Assembly (NCBI RefSeq): GCF_001742225.1
Contig: NZ_CP017075.1
Location: 2,170,001-2,234,000, forward strand
Direction: 5' to 3'
Length of the DNA: 64,000 bases
DNA from: Novosphingobium resinovorum
Lineage (GTDB): Bacteria; Pseudomonadota; Alphaproteobacteria; Sphingomonadales; Sphingomonadaceae
Part shown: positions 9,776 through 18,221 of the stretch, one piece after another
Numbering within the stretch: position 1 is the first letter of the stretch
Layout of the letters: every line of letters begins with the position of its first letter
Position numbers and translations under genes: made by a program
The notes under the pieces: model-generated
Seen by the model: the letters and a program-made list of their open reading frames with translations, nothing else
The model's database searches: none
Told to the model about the DNA's origin: nothing

Positions 9776-11326
9776 GTGAAGCCAGTGCGATATGCCTATG
9801 GACTGACCACAGCGCTCCTCATCGGAGGCGCTACCGCATCGCTCGTCACCGGCTACCCCGCAGGTGCCCAGGTGGCCCAGAACGAGGCCAGCGAAATTTC
9901 GAAGGTGGTGCCGCGTGCCGGTGCCCCCGCCAGCTTCGCGGATCTCACCGCGCAGCTGCAACCCGCCGTCGTCAATATCTCGACCCGCCAGAAGGTGCAG
10001 GTCGCGGGCGGCGGCGCCAACCCCTTCGCGGGCACTCCGTTCGAGGGGCTGTTCGGCGGACAGGGTGGCGGTAACGGCGCGCCCCAGACGCGTGAGGCCC
10101 AGTCGCTCGGCTCGGGCTTCATCATCTCGGCGGACGGCTATGTCGTGACCAACAATCACGTCATCACCGCCGAGGGCAAGGGCCAGGTCGAATCGATCAC
10201 CGTCACCATGCCCGACGGCGCCGAGTATCCCGCCAAGCTGATCGGCAAGGACGCCGCATCCGACCTTGCGGTGCTCAAGATCGACGCGGGCAAGAGCCTG
10301 CCGTTCGTCAAGTTCGGTGACAGCCGCAAGGCGCGCGTGGGCGACTGGATCATCGCGATCGGCAACCCGTTCGGCCTCGGCGGCACGGTGACCTCGGGCA
10401 TCGTCTCGGCCGTCTACCGCTCCACCCAGAGCGGCGGCGCCTATGACCGCTACCTGCAGACCGACGCGGCGATCAACCGGGGCAACTCGGGCGGCCCCAT
10501 GTTCGACATGAACGGGCAGGTGATCGGCATCAACAACGCGATCTTCTCGCCCACGGGCGGCAGCGTCGGCATCGGCTTCGCCATTCCGGCGGAGATCGCG
10601 GCCCCGCTCGTCCAGAAGCTCATCAAGGGCGAGGCGATCGAGCGCGGCTATCTTGGCGTGCGCATCCAGCCGGTGACCGAGGACATCGCCGATTCGCTGG
10701 GCATCGCTCACAACAAGGGCGAGTTCATCCAGATGGTCGAGCCTGACGGTCCGGCGGCCAAGTCCGGCATGCAGGCGGGCGACGTCGTCGTCACGGTCGA
10801 CGGCAAGGAAGTCACCAAGGACCAGACGCTGTCCTACATCGTCGCCAACACCAAGCCGGGCGCACGCATCCCGGTCGAGGTGATCCGCGGCGGCAAGCGC
10901 CAGACGCTGACCGCCACGGTCGCCAAGCGCCCGAGCGAGGACGAGCTTTCGCAGTCCTTCACGCCCGATGGCGACGAAGACGGCGATGCGTTCAACAATC
11001 CGCCCCAGAAGCAGGAAAAGGGCGTGATCGAGAACTCGCTGGGCCTGACCGTGACCCCGCTGACGGCCACCATCGCCCGCCAGCTCGGCGCGGCCGACGG
11101 CACCAAGGGCGTGGTCATCGTCGCGGTCGATCCGAACTCGGACGCGGGCCAGAAGGGCTTCCAGCGCGGCTTCATCATCCTGCAGGCCAACGGCCGTCCG
11201 GTGACGACCGCAGCGGACCTGACCGCAGCGATCAACGCCGCCAAGGCGGAAGGCCGCTCGGCCCTCCTCCTGCGCGTCCAGCCGCGTGGCCAGCAGGCGA
11301 CTTTCGTGCCGGTGCGCCTGCGCTGA
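9776..11326 (+). CDS. degP: DegP/DegQ (HtrA-like) periplasmic serine protease with two PDZ domains
   Basis: Periplasmic protease-chaperone for misfolded envelope proteins. Start GTG at 9776 is supported by the GGAGG upstream and by the signal peptide that follows directly (AYGLTTALLIGGATASLVTG, then AGAQVA). A TTG at 9740 would place 12 extra polar residues before it. The catalytic triad is His128 in VVTNNHVI, Asp163 in SDLAVLKID and Ser238 in GNSGGP. Two PDZ domains follow (about residues 260-365 and 415-510). The hflKC-degP order is conserved in proteobacteria. A strong rho-independent terminator lies 24 bases after the stop. Confidence 0.95.
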   Translation: MKPVRYAYGLTTALLIGGATASLVTGYPAGAQVAQNEASEISKVVPRAGAPASFADLTAQLQPAVVNISTRQKVQVAGGGANPFAGTPFEGLFGGQGGGNGAPQTREAQSLGSGFIISADGYVVTNNHVITAEGKGQVESITVTMPDGAEYPAKLIGKDAASDLAVLKIDAGKSLPFVKFGDSRKARVGDWIIAIGNPFGLGGTVTSGIVSAVYRSTQSGGAYDRYLQTDAAINRGNSGGPMFDMNGQVIGINNAIFSPTGGSVGIGFAIPAEIAAPLVQKLIKGEAIERGYLGVRIQPVTEDIADSLGIAHNKGEFIQMVEPDGPAAKSGMQAGDVVVTVDGKEVTKDQTLSYIVANTKPGARIPVEVIRGGKRQTLTATVAKRPSEDELSQSFTPDGDEDGDAFNNPPQKQEKGVIENSLGLTVTPLTATIARQLGAADGTKGVVIVAVDPNSDAGQKGFQRGFIILQANGRPVTTAADLTAAINAAKAEGRSALLLRVQPRGQQATFVPVRLR

Positions 11327-11350
11327 CACGACGCGCCGAGGCGTAAATGG

Positions 11351-11384
11351 AAAAGGCCCGCCGGAGCGATCCGGCGGGCCTTTT
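11351..11384 (+). terminator. Rho-independent terminator of the hflKC-degP operon
   Basis: A GC-rich perfect stem, AAGGCCCGCCGG paired with CCGGCGGGCCTT around a short AGCGAT loop, with an A-run before and a T-run after. It begins 24 bases after the degP stop. The flanking A and T runs let it work in both directions, so it could also stop transcripts arriving from the right. Confidence 0.9.
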
Positions 11385-11405
11385 CGTGTGTGGGAGATGG
11401 GCCAA

Positions 11406-11520
11406 CGTCATCCCAGCGAAGGCTGGGACCGCTGGCCGCGTAAAACCCAACCACCGGCAGGGCGCCCTAACGATAGTTGGCAGTAATAGGCGAGCGGTCC
11501 CAGCCTTCGCTGGGATGACG
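11406..11520. repeat. Inverted repeat with two perfect 28-bp arms
   Basis: The arms at 11406-11433 and 11493-11520 are exact reverse complements of 28 bases. The left arm begins CGTCATCCCAGCGAAGGCTG. A 59-base unpaired middle separates them. The layout is that of a dispersed intergenic palindromic repeat of alphaproteobacteria. It sits between the convergent ends of degP and the PBP1A gene and codes for nothing I can recognise. Confidence 0.85.
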
Positions 11521-11546
11521 CGGTTTGGCTTGAAACGACGCGGCGG

Positions 11547-13772
11547 TCAGGGCTGCGTTGTACCGGGTATCCGGGTCGGCGTAGGACGCGGCGTCGGCAT
11601 CACGCGCGGGACCGGCGTGGGACGCGCCCCCGGATAGGCCCCGGTGCCCTGCCCCGGACGCAGGCCCGGATCTTCCCGCTCGCGCCCGGTGGCGCGGTCG
11701 AGGAAGTCGTTGCCCGCAGCGGGCGGCGGCCCGGCCTGCGCACCCTGCGGCCCGTAGTCCGGCGGAACCACGCCGCCGTTCGGCGCCTGCCCGTTCGGAA
11801 CCCCTCCATAAGGCGGCTGGTCCGGCGTGGCGCCGTCAGGGTGGACGAGGTTGCCATTCTCGTCGGTGTAATAATAGTCGTCAGGGTTGCCCTGCATCTG
11901 CTCGTCATCGGGCTCCAGCTGCCATTCGGGCAGCTTGAGTTCGGTGTCGAACTGCTCGACCGGGCGCTTGGCGACGGCGACCTTCATATAGTCCGAGAAC
12001 GCCCGCGCCGGAGCATGGCCGCCGGAGAGCCCCGCAACCCGCTTGGCATCGTCACGGCCCATCCACACGCCGGTGGTGATGCCGCTGGAGAAGCCGAGGA
12101 ACCAGCCGTCCTTGTTCGAGCTGGTGGTGCCGGTCTTGCCCGCCACCGGCCGCCCGATCTGCGCGGCGCGGCCCGTGCCGATCGCCACGGCGGTCTGCAG
12201 CAGGTCGGTAATGCCAGCCGCCACGTAATGCGGCACCAGCACCTGACCCTGCACCGACTTGTGCTCGTAGAGCAGCTCGCCCGAAGTCGTGGTGACCTTG
12301 GTGATGCCGTAAGGCTCCACCGAAGTGCCGCCCGCCGAGACCGCCGCGAAAGCGCGTGTCATGTCGATCACGCGCACTTCGGAGGTCCCCAGCACCATCG
12401 CCGGCTTGGTGTTGATATTGGTGGTGATGCCGAAGCGCTTGGCCATGCTGGCGACGGTGCCGAAGCCGACCTCGTTGCCCAGCTGCGCGGCGACGGTGTT
12501 CTTGGAATAGGCGAAGGCGGTGCGCACGTCGATCTGGCCGGCGAAGTTGCGGCCGTCGTTCTGCGGGCTCCAGCCCTGGATCGTCACCGGCTCGTCCACG
12601 ACGCGGTCGTCGGGGGTGTAGCCCGCCTCCAGCGCGGCAAGGTAGACGAACAGCTTCCACGACGAACCCGGCTGGCGCAGCGCCGAAGTGGCGCGGTTGT
12701 AGTTCGAGTTCACGTAATCCGTGCCCCCGACCATCGCCAGCACCGCGCCATCCTTGTCGAGACTGACGAGCGCGCCCTGCGCCCCCTTGGGCACGTTGGC
12801 GTCGATCGACTTGGTCGCCGCGTCCTGCATCGCCGGGTCGAGCGTGGTCCACACCTCGATCGGCTCGTTGTTCTCAGGGAGCAACATGTCGAGCTGCGGC
12901 AGCGCCCAGTCGGTGAAATAGCGGACCGAGTTCTGGCCTTTTTCCTTGGCGACCTGCACGTCCGAGAAATCGACGCTGTCGGCCTCCGCCTGCGAGATCA
13001 CGCCTTCGCGCGCCATCAGGCCGAGCACGACCTTGCCGCGCCCCTTGGCAGCCTCGACGTCGGCGGTCGGCGAGTAGTTCGACGGAGCCTTCACCAGTCC
13101 GGCGATGATCGCCGATTCGGCGGTCGAAAGTTCGGTGGCCGGGTGGCCGAAGAACTTGCGGCTCGCCGCGTCAATGCCATAGGCGCCGCCGCCGAAGTAG
13201 ACCTTGTTGAGGTACAGTTCGAGGATCTGGTCCTTGGTGAACTTCCTCTCGAGCGCCAGCGCCAGCACCATCTCTCGCGCCTTGCGGTTCCACGATCGGG
13301 TGTTGGTGAGGAAGATGTTGCGCGCCAGCTGCTGCGTCAGCGTCGAGGTCGCCTTGGCGCGGCTGTCGGTGGTGATCGACATGTAGACCGCGCGGGCCAG
13401 ACCGATCACATCGACGCCGGGATGCTCGCGGAAGCGGCGATCCTCGACCGAGACGATGGCATCACGCATGATCGCGGGGATCTCGTCATAGGGCATCCAC
13501 TTGCCGTAGCTCGGCCCGAGCGAGACGAGTTCGCGCCCGTCGCGCGCGCGCACGACGATCATCTGGCCGTTCTGGCTGCTCTTCAGCGCCGAATAGTCGG
13601 GCAGTTCGCGCATCGTGAAGAACACGGCGGTGCCCAGGAAGATCGCGCCGAGCAGCGCCAGCGCGCCGCCCCATACGAACACGCCGCGCAGGATGCGGCG
13701 CCAGAGCGGCTTGCTTTCAGCTTGCGACGATGCGCCGCGGGGTGCGCGGCTGCGGCCGGAATTCTTGGCCAT
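11547..13772 (-). CDS. mrcA: Bifunctional penicillin-binding protein 1A (transglycosylase/transpeptidase)
   Basis: Class A PBP of 741 residues that polymerises and cross-links peptidoglycan. It has a short basic cytoplasmic tail, a membrane anchor at about 30-55, and a GT51 glycosyltransferase domain with the catalytic glutamate in SVEDRRFREHPG (Glu110). The transpeptidase domain follows, with SSWK as the SxxK nucleophile motif, SKN as SxN, and KTGTT. The last 110 residues are unusual low-complexity sequence rich in Pro, Gly, Asp and Tyr, ending in repeated PTP units; that tail is periplasmic and not part of either catalytic domain. Transcribed toward degP, away from msrB. Confidence 0.95.
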   Translation of the reverse strand: MAKNSGRSRAPRGASSQAESKPLWRRILRGVFVWGGALALLGAIFLGTAVFFTMRELPDYSALKSSQNGQMIVVRARDGRELVSLGPSYGKWMPYDEIPAIMRDAIVSVEDRRFREHPGVDVIGLARAVYMSITTDSRAKATSTLTQQLARNIFLTNTRSWNRKAREMVLALALERKFTKDQILELYLNKVYFGGGAYGIDAASRKFFGHPATELSTAESAIIAGLVKAPSNYSPTADVEAAKGRGKVVLGLMAREGVISQAEADSVDFSDVQVAKEKGQNSVRYFTDWALPQLDMLLPENNEPIEVWTTLDPAMQDAATKSIDANVPKGAQGALVSLDKDGAVLAMVGGTDYVNSNYNRATSALRQPGSSWKLFVYLAALEAGYTPDDRVVDEPVTIQGWSPQNDGRNFAGQIDVRTAFAYSKNTVAAQLGNEVGFGTVASMAKRFGITTNINTKPAMVLGTSEVRVIDMTRAFAAVSAGGTSVEPYGITKVTTTSGELLYEHKSVQGQVLVPHYVAAGITDLLQTAVAIGTGRAAQIGRPVAGKTGTTSSNKDGWFLGFSSGITTGVWMGRDDAKRVAGLSGGHAPARAFSDYMKVAVAKRPVEQFDTELKLPEWQLEPDDEQMQGNPDDYYYTDENGNLVHPDGATPDQPPYGGVPNGQAPNGGVVPPDYGPQGAQAGPPPAAGNDFLDRATGREREDPGLRPGQGTGAYPGARPTPVPRVMPTPRPTPTRIPGTTQP

Positions 13773-13885
13773 GGGTAGGATGCAAACCCCAATAAGGACG
13801 GATGTGTCGGGTCGCTCCTACACTTTGCATGGCGATTTGTAACCCGAGGTGAACACGGGTGCGGGGGAAAGGGCAGAGCAAGAAC

Positions 13886-14013
13886 TTCCTCCCCGAGCTT
13901 GTCTCGGGGAGGGGGACCGCCGCGAAGCGGTGGTGGAGGGGAAGAGGCGAGGCATTTCCCCCTCCGTCAGCGCTGACGCGCTGCCACCTCCCCGAGACTA
14001 GCTCGGGGAGGAA
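13886..14013. repeat. Copy A of a modular palindromic repeat family (four hairpins on a fixed backbone)
   Basis: About 128 bases between the PBP1A and msrB genes. Fixed segments such as GGGGAGGGGGACC, GGTGGTGGAGGGG, CCCTCCGTCAG and CTGCCACCTCCCC are shared with copies at 46368-46489 and 48406-48526. The tips between them form local stems whose sequences differ between copies but stay self-complementary: here CCCCGAG/CTCGGGG, CCGC/GCGG, CAGCG/CGCTG and CCGAG/CTCGG. Confidence 0.8.
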
Positions 14014-14017
14014 CCGA

Positions 14018-14413
14018 TCACTTCGGCTCGAAGTCCAGCGAGGCGCTGTTGATGCAGTACCGCAGCCCCGTCGGCGCCGGGCCATCCGGGAACACGTGGC
14101 CGAGGTGTCCTTCACACTTCGCACAAGTCACTTCGGTGCGGATCATCCCGTGCGAGGTATCGCGGTGCTCGTCGATCGCGGCTTCGTCCACCGGCGCGGT
14201 GTAGCTCGGCCAGCCGCAGCCCGAATTGAACTTGTCATCGGATTCGAACAGCGGCGCACCGCAGCCCGCGCAAGTATAGAGCCCTTGCTGCTTGTTGCCG
14301 TCGTATTTGCCGGTGAAGGCCCGCTCGGTGCCTGCCTGACGCAGCACATAGTACTGCTCTGGGCTCAGGCGCTCGCGCCATTCTTCGTCGGTGAGGTGCA
14401 TCTTGTCGGTCAT
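14018..14413 (-). CDS. msrB: Peptide-methionine (R)-S-oxide reductase MsrB
   Basis: Repairs the R-epimer of methionine sulfoxide in proteins. The 131-residue protein has the two CxxC pairs that bind structural zinc (Cys48/Cys51 in CAGC and Cys97/Cys100 in CAKC). It also has GCGWPSY near 65-71, [13 protein letters not shown] near 83, [11 protein letters not shown] near 102, and the catalytic cysteine in [10 protein letters not shown] (Cys120). ATG at 14413 is the family-typical start; the in-frame extension upstream has no homology-like character. Cytoplasmic, no leader peptide. It lies downstream of the cupin gene in the same direction. Confidence 0.95.
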   Translation of the reverse strand: MTDKMHLTDEEWRERLSPEQYYVLRQAGTERAFTGKYDGNKQQGLYTCAGCGAPLFESDDKFNSGCGWPSYTAPVDEAAIDEHRDTSHGMIRTEVTCAKCEGHLGHVFPDGPAPTGLRYCINSASLDFEPK

Positions 14414-14473
14414 CGGGGAGGCTCTCCTTTGGCGCCGATATGGGGCGGAACGAGGCCAAATTCCAGTGAGTCC

Positions 14474-14500
14474 GTCGTCCCGGATCAGGTCCGGGACGAC
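14474..14500. repeat. Short palindrome between the cupin and msrB genes
   Basis: Eleven-base perfect arms, GTCGTCCCGGA and TCCGGGACGAC, around TCAGG. There is no T-run in either direction, so it is more likely a dispersed repeat or mRNA-stabilising hairpin than a terminator. Confidence 0.6.
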
Positions 14501-14506
14501 GACCAA

Positions 14507-14953
14507 TCAGTACGGGGCGCCGTCCTTGTGGAAGTAGCCCTCGCCGTCGAACTTCATGTCGATGTCCGAATAGGCGCCGCTGCCGTTCGGATCGCCCGCA
14601 CTGATCGCGATGAAGGTGCAGTCGGCCTCGCTTTCGTTCACGAGGTGGTGCCCGTCGCGCACGCCTTTCGCCCAGGCGCAGACGTCGCCCGCGCGCAGCA
14701 GCGTGCGCCCGCCGTCTTCCACCAGCACCGCCTCGCCCGAGAGCATGACCAGCAATTCGTCCTCGTCGTCGTGCCAGTGGCGCTGGCTGGACCAGGCGCC
14801 CGGCTTCAGCACCACATGGCTCGCGCCCATCTGCGTCAGTCCGCCGGCAGGAGCGAGGCGCCGCCACCAGCGGCCCTCCACCGCCGCGTCGAAAGGCGCC
14901 GGATAGCCGGTGCGGTTGGCCTGCGGGATGGCCTCGATGTCGAGCCGGGGCAT
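14507..14953 (-). CDS. Small cupin-domain protein
   Basis: A 148-residue single-domain cupin. The first cupin motif appears as HWHDDEDELLVMLSGEAVLV (about residues 59-78), with the His and Glu residues that would bind a metal, and the second as GDVCAWAKGVRDGHHLVNES. It has no leader peptide. Members of this family include isomerases, dioxygenases and sugar-binding proteins, so the reaction cannot be named. It is divergent from dapE, sharing a 50-base intergenic region, and upstream of msrB on the same strand. Confidence 0.8.
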   Translation of the reverse strand: MPRLDIEAIPQANRTGYPAPFDAAVEGRWWRRLAPAGGLTQMGASHVVLKPGAWSSQRHWHDDEDELLVMLSGEAVLVEDGGRTLLRAGDVCAWAKGVRDGHHLVNESEADCTFIAISAGDPNGSGAYSDIDMKFDGEGYFHKDGAPY

Positions 14954-15004
14954 GGACGGTCTCCTATGGTCATGGTGCGCCTATTATGCGATGGCGCTGC
15001 CCCT

Positions 15005-16162
15005 ATGTCCCAGACCGCTCCTCTCGCCGCAACCGTCGCCGATCTCGCCGAGGCGCTGATCGCCTGCCCCAGCGTTACCCCGGCCACCGGCATGGTGTTC
15101 GACTGCCTGGAAAACCAGCTGGCGCCGCTCGGCTTCGAGGTCACCCGCTTCATCGCGGGAGAAGCGCCGGACGGCCCGGTCGAGAATCTCTTCGCGATCC
15201 GTCGCGGCCCCGAGGGTTCGCGCCACTTCGCCTTCGCCGGCCACCTCGACGTGGTGCCGCCGGGCGAAGGCTGGACCAGCGCGCCGTTCCTGCCCGAGAG
15301 GCGCGGTCCCGAGGGGCAGGAACTGCTGTACGGGCGCGGCGCCGTGGACATGAAGGGCTCGATCGCGGCCATGGTCGCGGCCGTCACGCATATCCCGCCT
15401 GAAACCGGCACTGTCAGCTTCATCATCACCGGCGACGAGGAAGGCCCGGCGCGCTTCGGCACCCTCGCCCTCATCGACCTGATGCGCGAAAAGGGCGAGA
15501 TTCCCGACCTTTGCCTCGTCGGCGAGCCGACCTCGGTGAACCGCCTCGGCGACATGATGAAGGTCGGCCGTCGCGGTTCCGTCAACATCTGGCTGGAAGT
15601 CGAGGGCGTGCAGGGCCACGTCGCCTACCCGCACCTCGCCGACAATCCGATCACCAAGCTGGTGGCGATGCTCGCCGAACTCGACGCCATCGTGCTCGAC
15701 GAGGGCACCGACTGGTTCCAGGCGAGCAACCTCGAAGTCACCGACGTTTCCTGCGGCAACCCGGCCACCAACGTGATCCCGGCGAAGGCTTCGGCGCGCA
15801 TCTCGATCCGTTTCAACGACCTGCACACCGGCGAGGGCCTTGCCGCGCGCGTCGCCGAGATCGCGCAGCGGCACGGCGGCACCGCCCGCCCCGTGATCTC
15901 GGGCGAGGCGTTCCTGACGCAGCCCGGCGCGTTCTCCGCCATGCTGGCCGAAGCGATCCGCGCCGAGACCGGGGTAGAGCCCGAACTCTCGACCAGCGGC
16001 GGCACTTCGGACGCGCGGTTCCTCAAGGATCTCTCGCCGGTGATCGAGTTCGGTCTGTGCAACGCGACGATGCACAAGCGCGACGAAGCCGTGGCCGTGG
16101 CCGACCTCGAGGCCCTCGCCCGCATCTACGAGCAGGTGACGCTGGCCGCTCTGGCGGGCTGA
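15005..16162 (+). CDS. dapE: Succinyl-diaminopimelate desuccinylase
   Basis: Zinc metallohydrolase of the succinylase branch of the lysine/meso-diaminopimelate pathway. The 385 residues include LIACPSVTPATG near 18, the metal-ligand motif FAGHLDVVPPGEGW (His80, Asp82), GRGAVDMKGS with the bridging aspartate, TGDEEGPA with the catalytic and ligand glutamates, and a dimerisation domain in the middle. The start at 15005 (MSQTAPLA) gives the usual N-terminus; a few upstream in-frame codons including ATG are possible. The very long in-frame extension to 13859 crosses a repeat and the msrB and cupin genes and is not real. Confidence 0.95.
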   Translation: MSQTAPLAATVADLAEALIACPSVTPATGMVFDCLENQLAPLGFEVTRFIAGEAPDGPVENLFAIRRGPEGSRHFAFAGHLDVVPPGEGWTSAPFLPERRGPEGQELLYGRGAVDMKGSIAAMVAAVTHIPPETGTVSFIITGDEEGPARFGTLALIDLMREKGEIPDLCLVGEPTSVNRLGDMMKVGRRGSVNIWLEVEGVQGHVAYPHLADNPITKLVAMLAELDAIVLDEGTDWFQASNLEVTDVSCGNPATNVIPAKASARISIRFNDLHTGEGLAARVAEIAQRHGGTARPVISGEAFLTQPGAFSAMLAEAIRAETGVEPELSTSGGTSDARFLKDLSPVIEFGLCNATMHKRDEAVAVADLEALARIYEQVTLAALAG

Positions 16163-16310
16163 CGGGGGATTTGTTTCGGAGGCGAGCGGGCCGAAACGCA
16201 AGGCCCTGCGTCTTGCAACCGGGTGAAACCTCGCCCCCGTCATTGACCGCACCGGCCACACTGATAGGCTCCGGCGCTTTCACGACGCCACCATTAACAA
16301 GGGGTTCGCA

Positions 16311-17630
16311 ATGGGCAGGCGCCTGACGCTCTACATTCTCATCGGCATGGTCCTCGGCATCGCCGCGGGCTACATGCTCCACGCGAGCCTTCCGGCGGAC
16401 GATCCGCACCTCAAGCAGTGGGCCGATTATTTCCGGCTGCTGCCCGACGTGTTCCTCAAGCTGATCAAGATGATCCTCGCGCCGCTGGTCTTCGCGACGA
16501 TCGTGACCGGCATCGCGGGCATGGGCGACAGCGCCGCGCTCGGCCGCATCGGCGGCAAGGCGCTGGGCTGGTTCATCACCGCCAGCCTCGTCTCGCTCAG
16601 CCTCGGCCTGATCCTCGTCAACCTGTTCCAGCCCGGCGTCGGTGTCGGCCTCGAAAGCAGCGCCGACGTGGGGGACCTCGAGATGGGCGAGCTGACGCTG
16701 CGCCACTTCATCCTCGAGATCTTCCCGGCCAGCCCATTGGCGGCGATGGCCGAGAACAACATCCTGCAGATCCTGGTCTTCTCGGTCTTCGTCGGCGTCG
16801 GCCTCACCGCCATCGGGGAGCGCGGCGCGCCGATCGTGCGCGCCACCGAAGCGCTGTCCGAACTGATGCTGCAGATCACCGGCTACGTCATGCGCTTTGC
16901 GCCCTTCGCGGTGTTCGGCGCGATCGCCGCCGTCATCGGCACGCAGGGCCTCGGCATCATCGTGACCTACGGTGTGCTGGTCAGCGAGTTCTACCTTGCG
17001 ATGGCTCTCCTGTGGGTGCTGCTGTTCTGCGCGGGCGGCCTGTTCCTGGGCAAGCGCGTGGTCACGCTGTTCCGCTATATCCGCGAGCCGCTGCTGCTCT
17101 CGTTCTCGACTGCCTCCTCAGAAGCGAGCCTGCCCAAGTTGTTCGAGCAGCTCGACCGCTTCGGCGTGCCGCGCCGCATCTCGGGCTTCATCCTGCCGCT
17201 GGGCTACAGCTTCAACCTCGACGGCTCGATGATCTACATGACCTTCGCGTCGATGTTCATCGCCCAAGCTTACGGCATCCATGTGCCGATTATGACGCAG
17301 ATCCTGATGCTGCTGACGCTGATGGTCAGTTCCAAGGGCATCGCCGGCGTGCCGCGCGCCAGCCTCGTGGTGATCGCCGCGACGCTGACGCAGTTCGGCC
17401 TGCCGGTCGAAGGCATCGCGCTGCTGCTGGGCGTGGACACTTTCCTCGACATGGGCCGCTCGGCCACCAACGTGGTGGGCAACGCAGTGGCGACGGCGGT
17501 GATCACCCGCTCGGAAGGCATGCTGCAGCCGCTGATGGACCCCGATGCGGAAGTGCTGCACTCACCCTCGCACACCGTCGCCGACGGGCGGCGCGGGCTC
17601 AACATCGATCCCGAGCAGTACGAGGGGTAA
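16311..17630 (+). CDS. Dicarboxylate/amino acid:cation symporter (DAACS family)
   Basis: A 439-residue polytopic inner-membrane transporter of the glutamate/C4-dicarboxylate symporter family (GltP/DctA). The conserved parts are LKLIKMILAPLVFATIVTG near 50-70, the serine-rich hairpin loop SFSTASSEASLP near 265, the substrate/cation motif FNLDGSMIYMTFA near 302, and the second hairpin region RASLVVIAATLTQFGLP. It probably imports a dicarboxylate such as succinate, malate or glutamate with Na+ or H+. The exact substrate cannot be fixed from sequence. It stands alone; dapE ends about 150 bases before it and a palindromic repeat follows. Confidence 0.92.
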   Translation: MGRRLTLYILIGMVLGIAAGYMLHASLPADDPHLKQWADYFRLLPDVFLKLIKMILAPLVFATIVTGIAGMGDSAALGRIGGKALGWFITASLVSLSLGLILVNLFQPGVGVGLESSADVGDLEMGELTLRHFILEIFPASPLAAMAENNILQILVFSVFVGVGLTAIGERGAPIVRATEALSELMLQITGYVMRFAPFAVFGAIAAVIGTQGLGIIVTYGVLVSEFYLAMALLWVLLFCAGGLFLGKRVVTLFRYIREPLLLSFSTASSEASLPKLFEQLDRFGVPRRISGFILPLGYSFNLDGSMIYMTFASMFIAQAYGIHVPIMTQILMLLTLMVSSKGIAGVPRASLVVIAATLTQFGLPVEGIALLLGVDTFLDMGRSATNVVGNAVATAVITRSEGMLQPLMDPDAEVLHSPSHTVADGRRGLNIDPEQYEG

Positions 17631-17641
17631 GGATAGGCCGA

Positions 17642-17722
17642 GGGGGCTTCGACAGGCTCAGCCTGAGCGGTTTTGAGAGCAGGTCTTTAAATCCCGCTCA
17701 GGCTGAGCTTGTCGAAGCCCCC
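17642..17722. repeat. REP-like inverted repeat, copy 1
   Basis: Arms GGGGGCTTCGACAGGCTCAG at 17642 onward and its near complement ending at 17722 enclose a 23-base spacer. The core words CTTCGACA(A/G)GCTCAG and CTGAGCTTGTCGAAG recur at 20417-20516 and 26219-26296. It lies between the convergent ends of the symporter and the lipoprotein gene. Confidence 0.85.
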
Positions 17723-17750
17723 TCGGTCATCCGCTGATCGAAAAGCCCCG

Positions 17751-18140
17751 CTACTTCGCCAGCTTCACCGGCACGAACGGTCCCATGCCGCAGCCGCCCA
17801 TGCGCTGCCACTGGTTGCCGATCTGTTGCAGCGGATAGATGATGTCCTGTCGGCACAGCTGCGAGAGCGACGTCTCATACGTAAACGTGCCCGCCGACTT
17901 TAGCCCGCTGCACCGGTTGGGCAGCGTCACCCGCCAGACTTGCCCGCCCGCACCGCCGATGAAGTCGATCGTGTGATCGTCGCGAATGCGGGTGGTATTG
18001 AAACGCGTCACCGACAGGCAATCGACGGCGGCCCCAGTCGCCTCTGCGGCAGGTTCGGGAGGCAGCGTCTCACCCGGACCTTCCTGCGAACAGGCGGCGA
18101 GGGCAACGGTGGCAAGCAGCAGGGCAACGGGAGTTCTCAT
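17751..18140 (-). CDS. Small predicted lipoprotein of unknown function (DUF6491-like)
   Basis: 129 residues beginning with a lipoprotein signal peptide (LLLATVALAACS; lipobox LAAC, lipidated Cys17), so it should be anchored in the envelope. The mature part has six further cysteines, suggesting disulfides, and motifs such as DCLSVTRFNTTRIRDDHTI and FVPVKLAK that recall the DUF6491 family of small proteobacterial proteins; I did not verify this by search. Aspartate after the lipidated cysteine is absent (Ser-Gln-Glu instead), so outer-membrane sorting is plausible. It is monocistronic, convergent with the symporter gene. Confidence 0.7.
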   Translation of the reverse strand: MRTPVALLLATVALAACSQEGPGETLPPEPAAEATGAAVDCLSVTRFNTTRIRDDHTIDFIGGAGGQVWRVTLPNRCSGLKSAGTFTYETSLSQLCRQDIIYPLQQIGNQWQRMGGCGMGPFVPVKLAK

Positions 18141-18221
18141 CGGCTCATCCTCTCGCTGGGCGAACGTCCGGCAAGCCCCATTGGCTCCCCGAATGCCGCC
18201 TTCGTCAAGAGGACGTAGGCC

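Noticed and set aside
11841..13778. 645-codon plus-strand ORF
   Set aside because: Antisense of the PBP1A gene; the protein is low-complexity and without motifs.
13859..15004. In-frame upstream extension of dapE
   Set aside because: It crosses a repeat and runs antisense to the msrB and cupin genes; the DapE domain begins at 15005.
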